A stretch of DNA of 64,000 nucleotides from Paracyclopina nana (lineage: Eukaryota > Arthropoda > Copepoda > Cyclopoida > Cyclopettidae): contig JAGUCH010000001.1 in the NCBI GenBank assembly GCA_019096065.1, positions 8,060,001 to 8,124,000 on the forward strand, read 5' to 3'. Below the pieces are notes generated by a model, which saw only the letters and a list, made by a program, of their open reading frames with translations, was not told where the DNA came from and ran no database searches. A program made the position numbers and the translations under genes. Shown here piece by piece: positions 58,301-64,000 of the stretch. How positions within the stretch are numbered: position 1 is the first letter of the stretch; every line of letters starts with the position of its first letter.

Positions 58301-60272
58301 CTCATGGGGAAAGCAGTTTTTTTCACGCTCAGATGCTCGATCCTCGCGCATTTTTGGGTGCGATCCATGTGTCAAATTGGATTTTGGAAAAAGTGACACA
58401 GCTTTTAGTGGAGCAGGATTAAGCGGTTTTTAAATGGAGATGACAAAACACACGAAGGATGGAGGGGGAGCTTTTCAATTCAGGATAATCCCCGCTTCCT
58501 TAACATGGCCAAGATCCCCCTGCTTGCTTGCTCCCTCTTTGTTGCTGCTACAGTTTTCAATGGAAAAATCAAGTGGTTAACAGAGACACAGAGAGAGAGA
58601 GAGCCCTTTGTGCCAATGATTGCTTGCTTTTGCTTCGCCTATAGTGCTATACGTGGTGAAATATCATCATTACATTGTGTCCTTCTGACTGATTCGTCAA
58701 GGCACTTGGCCTTATTTCGAGGGCTCAATTATCCTGTAGTCTGGTATGCTAAAAATTGAACCAGCATCCTGCCTTGTAGAACAACATTTTTGTGAGCCGA
58801 AATCAGAGTGCATGAGTGTGCACCTCAAGCTAGGGTTTCAAATTGGACAGGTCAAAATGTAATTGTATGCGACAGAAATCCACTTACTTTGGTGCTATGC
58901 AGCAGCTCACATTTTCCCAGATATCAGGTTGCTCAAGAGTCAAAAAGAGCTCGTCCAGTGAAATTGGTGTCAAATGTCAGCTTGGCGGGCCGTTTTTTGC
59001 AGCTACTCTCTCTGCTTGTCACACAAAAATTCTTGCAAGACTCAAGAATGGAATTGTCCAAAGGTCTGCTGTAATGAAAACGCTAAAAATGCTCGTCAAG
59101 ACGCATGAAAAAAAAAATGAAAAGTAAAGGATAGCCTTACAAGGTAGGAAAGATTGAGTGCAGGCAAAGTTGGAGTCAATTTTCTTTTCCCCCCGAAGAA
59201 TTGCTTCTGGTCGGTTGAGCTCCTTCAAAGTTTGTGTAATCCAGTCCATTAAGCCGAGAGTGGTTGTCACGCAGACAATTTTTCATGTCATTTGCATAGA
59301 GAGCCGTTTTAATTAAAAGTCCCTAGGGCGGTTTTGACATGATGTGAACCACACATCCACACACACACACACACAAAAGAAAGCAGAGCTCCCTTTCTTG
59401 CCAAAGATTTGCATTGTTTGCCCTTTCAACAACTTGGCTGCAATTAGAAACAACGCAAACAAAGTTAGCACAACAGCTGGTTAGAGAGGGTTGACACAAT
59501 GGCCCGAGGCCATGAAGCCAGTCTTCTGCCTTGATGTGGGGTCAACTTGAGGTTAATCTTGCGCTAAATCGGTCCAAAATGCGCATGAATTTCCATTAAA
59601 ACATGTCCGGTCCACTACCGCTTGTTATGAATTTTTCCCACATTTCAGGCTGATTTCAGTTTAGGGAATTCAAGTGCGCTCCTGTCATCTAGGGATGGCT
59701 AAACTGTCGTCATGTTAAAAAAATATGACTTTCCCCTAGGTGAGCATTACTCGGAGCAAAGTGAGCACAATATTGCAAACGAAAATCAACATGTCAAAAA
59801 GATTGAATGATGCATTTAGTTGCAGGGAAGATAAAAAATGAGAACGTTGCATTAGTTTAGCACCGCCTTAATTCAACTGGTCTGCAGCTACTTGCTGGCC
59901 AGCAAGCGTCAGCTGTTAAGGAGAATGTAAACAAACCCCTTTAAAGTTCAGATCAAAAGCGAAAACAAAACGGAGAATTTTCCGCTTGTGACAGGGTTAT
60001 CGTTGTGCGCTTAAACTTCAAAAGGGCAAAAGTTGAAAAATCAGGCTTTGTTGTTGATCCAGGAGCTCAAAAAAGCTCTGCAGCAGAAGGGTTAATATGT
60101 CTAACCCAGAAGGTCATTAATTAGATGGCGAAACATAAACTCAGCCCCATATTGTGCACCAGGGACTTGAATTGATGTTGTTGTTTCGCTGTTGCAAAAA
60201 AGAATCAGGCCATTATTGGAAGAATAGTTTTTTTTTAAACGCACAAAAACCAAGCCATAGTTCCTAGATATA
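55352..60272. other. Gene-poor region, no gene seen
   Basis: 4.9 kb without a supportable exon on either strand. Simple sequence occurs as an (AC)n tract near 59357-59375 and a short (GA)n run near 58590. It may be a promoter/enhancer region of the membrane-protein gene, or an intron of a gene extending beyond the window. Confidence 0.35.
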
Positions 60273-60281
60273 TAATCCAAG

Positions 60282-60959
60282 GGGTATACTGGTAAAAGGC
60301 ACTTTTTGGGAAAGGCACCTACATAAATTGGCACTACTGTAAAAGGCACCATACAATATTAGCACTTTAATAAAAGGCACTATATAGTATTGGCACCCCT
60401 AGTATAAGCCACCCATCTCATTTATTTGATCGTTTTGGATTAAAAAAATCTGTGTTTTCTGATACACTTGGCTGAAATGACATTAGATTGGTCAACATAT
60501 GAAATATCTTGATTAAGTTGGCTAGAAACAATACCTGATTTGCTGAGAGGCCTTATGCTTTGAAAGTGTAGATTCAAAAACCTTGATCAGGAATGTTAAC
60601 ATTGGACATTTTGCCAAATAAAACTATTATAGCAAACTGACGCTCAAGAAACGGAAAATCCCCCTTTTTTGCGCTAAAAATCATGTGATGTTGGTCACTT
60701 ACCTTGACATTGAGCGCATGCATGCAAATCTTGCAAACTTTGCGAACACCTCAGCAAGCTATATGCCCCCCCCCCCCCAAAATACCGTGTCACCATCTCG
60801 CGGAATCTTGAGTCCCTGATTAAGCTCATTTGTCTTGCTTGCTATTAGTTGTACGTGGCAGTGCCTTTTATGAATGGTGCCTTTTATTGCAATGCCATTG
60901 TACAATAGTGCCAATTGTTGCATTGCCAATTTATGTAGGTGCCTTTTACCAGCAGAGCC
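60282..60959. mobile_element. MITE with AAAAGGCAC minisatellite ends and 9-bp TSD
   Basis: The 678 bp element is flanked by a perfect 9-bp duplication TAATCCAAG (60273-60281 and 60960-60968). The left end GGGTATACTGGTAAAAGGCAC mirrors the right end (complement) GGCTCTGCTGGTAAAAGGCAC, and both continue CTACATAAATTGGCA. Units of the form TAAAAGGCAC/ATTGGCAC are repeated several times at each end in opposite orientation. The centre is non-coding and includes a C14-like run near 60765. Confidence 0.85.
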
Positions 60960-60968
60960 TAATCCAAG

Positions 60969-63900
60969 TACAACAGCCTTAATTTTTTCATGCATAAAGG
61001 GAAAAAGGCTACTCAACTTCCAAGGTCCACAGTGAAGAAGCCAAGGCTGATTATAGGCATCAAGTAGACTGAAATGGATCTGACCTTTTCGCCTTTTTCC
61101 AAGCTTGTTGTCCAGACAATTTTTTCGCTAGCTGCGCATATATCTACTACAATATTACAGCTTTGGAGCGCTATTCAAATGACCTAGCATCATTTTTATT
61201 CGAGGAATTTTTGCAAAAGACCCGAGGCCATGAAGACGAAGAATTAATGGCTTTTTTTGGAATGCTGACATTTCTCCACAAGCACCATGCAGCAACACGA
61301 AAACGACGACAACACCGACGACGAAAAATTTTGGCCAAACCTTAAATTACCTAGTGATTTGCACTATCCATCTTATCGAAACCTATCATTTGGCTGGGTG
61401 ACGCAGCAGCAGCAGCGCACCCAAAAAGAGAGTGCAGCTAGTGGATCTATACTTTGCTAATGCCCTCAAAAATGTGTCAAAAGAAGAATGGGGTGATGGG
61501 GGTAGCAGTAATAGTTGGAGCAACCATGCTTGATGATAATGATGCCAGTTGTTGTTCGACTACTCAATTATTATGAGGACCAAATATCTGTGGTTTGTCA
61601 CGATACACATCCGTCCTTAACGATGTTTGTGGAGTTTTATACAAGGGTTGAAATTGGGGGGTACGTTGTAAATCCAGTCCAACAGATTTGATGGCGAGCA
61701 AAGTGTATCGGAAAAAAACCCGAATGCATGACTTTTTCCTGCTGCATGCCTACTTAGCATCACTACTCGAGCAAATCAGACTAATCAACCCGAGTGTGCT
61801 GCCATTCTTATTTATTGCAGTCTCACGATAATAGTCAAGATCCATTTGGGTGAATGATGGAGGAACGACCAACTGATTATTAGTGAGGACACTTGTCTTT
61901 TCATATCTGGCACCATTGTGCCACCAGATGTCAAAAGGCACCAGACGAAGTCATCATAACCATCATCATTATTTTGGTTGGTTCGCGTGTGGGATACTCC
62001 GCCACATAAACGAACTCGCAAGAAGAATAAGAAGGGGTTGAAGACAAATGGACAACAAAGGGAATTGGAATTTGAGCTTTGAAAAGCATGCTGCTCCTCG
62101 TGACTCTGGTCCAGCCAATGCCCTCCGGCTCATTAAGGTCGTTGGTTGGCATTATTATGAGTTTAGGACCCTTTTTCCACCAATTTCACACTTGTCACGC
62201 CAATTTATTCCTGGAATAAAGCTCAATTTATGGATGACCATTGGGAAATTCCTCCTGGCAGCCACTCGATTAGAATTTCTTCCAGATCCAGGAATAAAGC
62301 TCAATCTCGCAATCCGGTGGTATTGCTTTAATTTAGAGGAGCATAGCGATGAGTTGGAAATTCTCCACAGCTCGGATCTACATGGCTACTTGATCATCTG
62401 AGCCTCGATAATTGATGGAAATCCGCAAGATTTCATTTCGGGCGGTTGATAAACGCGCTTGTCCATCCATCGAGACATGTCATTATTTATGCCGCATGTT
62501 TGCGAGAGAAATTCATTTAGCCAGGCAGTGCACGTTTCAAAAAGAAGGGGGCCCACATCATCATAAGTAGTAAAGTTCAAGTGCCAAACCGGCATCATTC
62601 ATCAGAGACATGCTCAATCCGAGAGGTTTGAAATTAATTTCCAGCTGGCTTAGCATTTCTTCACCTGCATCGATCGCAGGCTTTTTGGAAGAAAATTTGG
62701 AAACTTGGGTGTCACCCCCGAAAGGCCAACACCTACCCCCTGCCATCAGCCATGCATTTAACGCGAGAGTAGATCGAAGTGAAAACGGGCGTTAAAAGAC
62801 ACAAAGTTTCCAAGCTGGCTGGCGGGATGATGATGTTTGGCTTTACACCGCGCGGAGAGGGCATATTTAGCATAATGAATAAATTGCGGGTTTCAGCCCA
62901 CCCATGATCACTTTTTCAAAATATCAAGACATTTGTAAGCTCAGATGGTGTGAAACTGATCAGGGAAAAATGCCATCACGGAGAGGAAAATCCAAACCGT
63001 ATCGGAATTGGCCTCAGTCACTTTTAATTTGGCTGGCGTAATTTAATGCGGTCTTTCGGCTCAACGATAATGATTGTCTTTCGCACTCTCTCTCAGGTCT
63101 CTCATCATCAAGCGAGCTGGTATTATTTGCTGGAGGAGGAGTTCTAGGGAGTCACAACTATGTGGCATCATTGCTGTGTGGTCCCATACACCTCGATCAT
63201 GACAAGCTTTGAAAAATTCTCAAAATTCGGCCGGTCTCGAAAACAACGAGAGACCGAACACCGACCGGCTGAGATGTGGGCATTTTTGAAAATTTGGCCA
63301 TTCTCGCAACCTCCCGAGAGATATATTTCGCACAGCCATCAGGGCACATCATCAGCGATTGGAAAGTTGGAAGTCAATCGGAAGCTGCTATGTAATGATT
63401 GCCATGCCCGAAAGGTGTCTAATGAAATGTGATTGCACCAAAAGGTATAATCAATGTGTGATGATATTGTGCGCGCGAAGAAAGTGAGTGGTAGCAATTC
63501 GGGACACATCCTCTTCATCCATACCTCTTGATTGACACCTAAATTAGAGGGTCGCGCCGAGTCAGAGATTATTGGCCTATCACAATTTTGTCACTTTGGG
63601 AAAATTGGAACCAATCATGTCAATGAAATGAAAGAGATCTGCTGCAATTTTCCTTTCAGTATCTTTTGTCATTTCAGCCTGCTCCAGGGGAATTGCTTCG
63701 TCACGAGCAAATTAGTGGAGGACCTGCGACGGAATTGCTGTTGTTGTTGTTGTTGGCGATCGAGCTGGCCAACAACGCACGACCTGAAGCCTCAAAAACT
63801 CATCAAAATGCAGATTATAGTCGGGCCAAGTGTCCACCTTGTTATCACCTTTTGCATTGCTAATTAGCATTTTTGCCGATTTCAAATGCACAGCGCGCGA

Positions 63901-64000
63901 GCAGAGATTCCATTTTCTTTGTTTTGAGAACGGGCTCATTATGAGAGATAGCTGAATCACATGCTGCTTTTTCATATTTAGCTGCGGTTATTTATATGTG
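60969..64000. other. Gene-poor region, no gene seen
   Basis: 3 kb without a supportable exon. An imperfect duplication of CAGGAATAAAGCTCAAT occurs at about 62212 and 62290, and a (GTT)n tract near 63740. Short ORFs lack motifs and mostly start at non-ATG codons. Confidence 0.35.

Noticed and set aside
60760..60780. Poly-C run as a possible regulatory G-quadruplex
   Set aside because: A single homopolymer inside a MITE; no evidence beyond composition.

Overview
The window is animal nuclear DNA. All recognisable genes are spliced with GT-AG introns, and the proteins are metazoan: HERC1, SEC62, DRC4/GAS8, a cap'n'collar (NRF-type) bZIP factor, a G-protein alpha subunit, a class A peptide GPCR, BOLA2 and CENP-X. 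The PAN+ZP apical matrix protein is of the kind used in moulting-animal cuticle, so an ecdysozoan, most likely an arthropod or close relative, is favoured. I cannot name the species. No bacterial or viral genes were seen.

Layout. 1-1.6 kb (+): the 3' end of a PCM1-like gene, then BOLA2 and CENPX packed 12 nt apart. 2.5-4.5 kb (-): FMRFamide-receptor-like GPCR. 4.6-8.25 kb: two non-coding terminal-inverted-repeat elements. 8.3-11.1 kb (-): DRC4/GAS8. 11.6-14.3 kb: a tRNA-like/hairpin repeat and a foldback element. 14.6-16.5 kb (-): a multi-exon gene I do not recognise, directly downstream of HERC1. 16.5-34.4 kb (-): HERC1 (7 coding exons, about 4127 residues), with a 5.2 kb repeat-filled intron at 21.7-26.9 kb. 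34.9-36.8 kb (+): an intronless single-pass membrane protein with about 19 tyrosine docking motifs, divergent from HERC1. 37.0-38.1 kb (-): SEC62. 39.95-41.8 kb (+): CNC-bZIP factor. 42.4-47.5 kb (-): PAN/ZP protein. 48.9-50.4 kb (-): Gi/o-like G alpha. 53.7-55.35 kb (-): an unrecognised type I membrane protein. 55.4-64 kb: no gene found, one mobile element.

The genes are mostly unrelated housekeeping and signalling genes, not one pathway. Two local arrangements look meaningful: compact same-strand clusters (PCM1-like/BOLA2/CENPX; HERC1/unknown gene) that could be polycistronic, and a 586 bp head-to-head spacer between HERC1 and the tyrosine-motif adaptor. Three dispersed elements share 9-bp target duplications and inverted repeats beginning GG, suggesting one non-autonomous Mutator-like group. 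Exon joins were worked out by hand from splice consensus and reading phase, with no transcript data.
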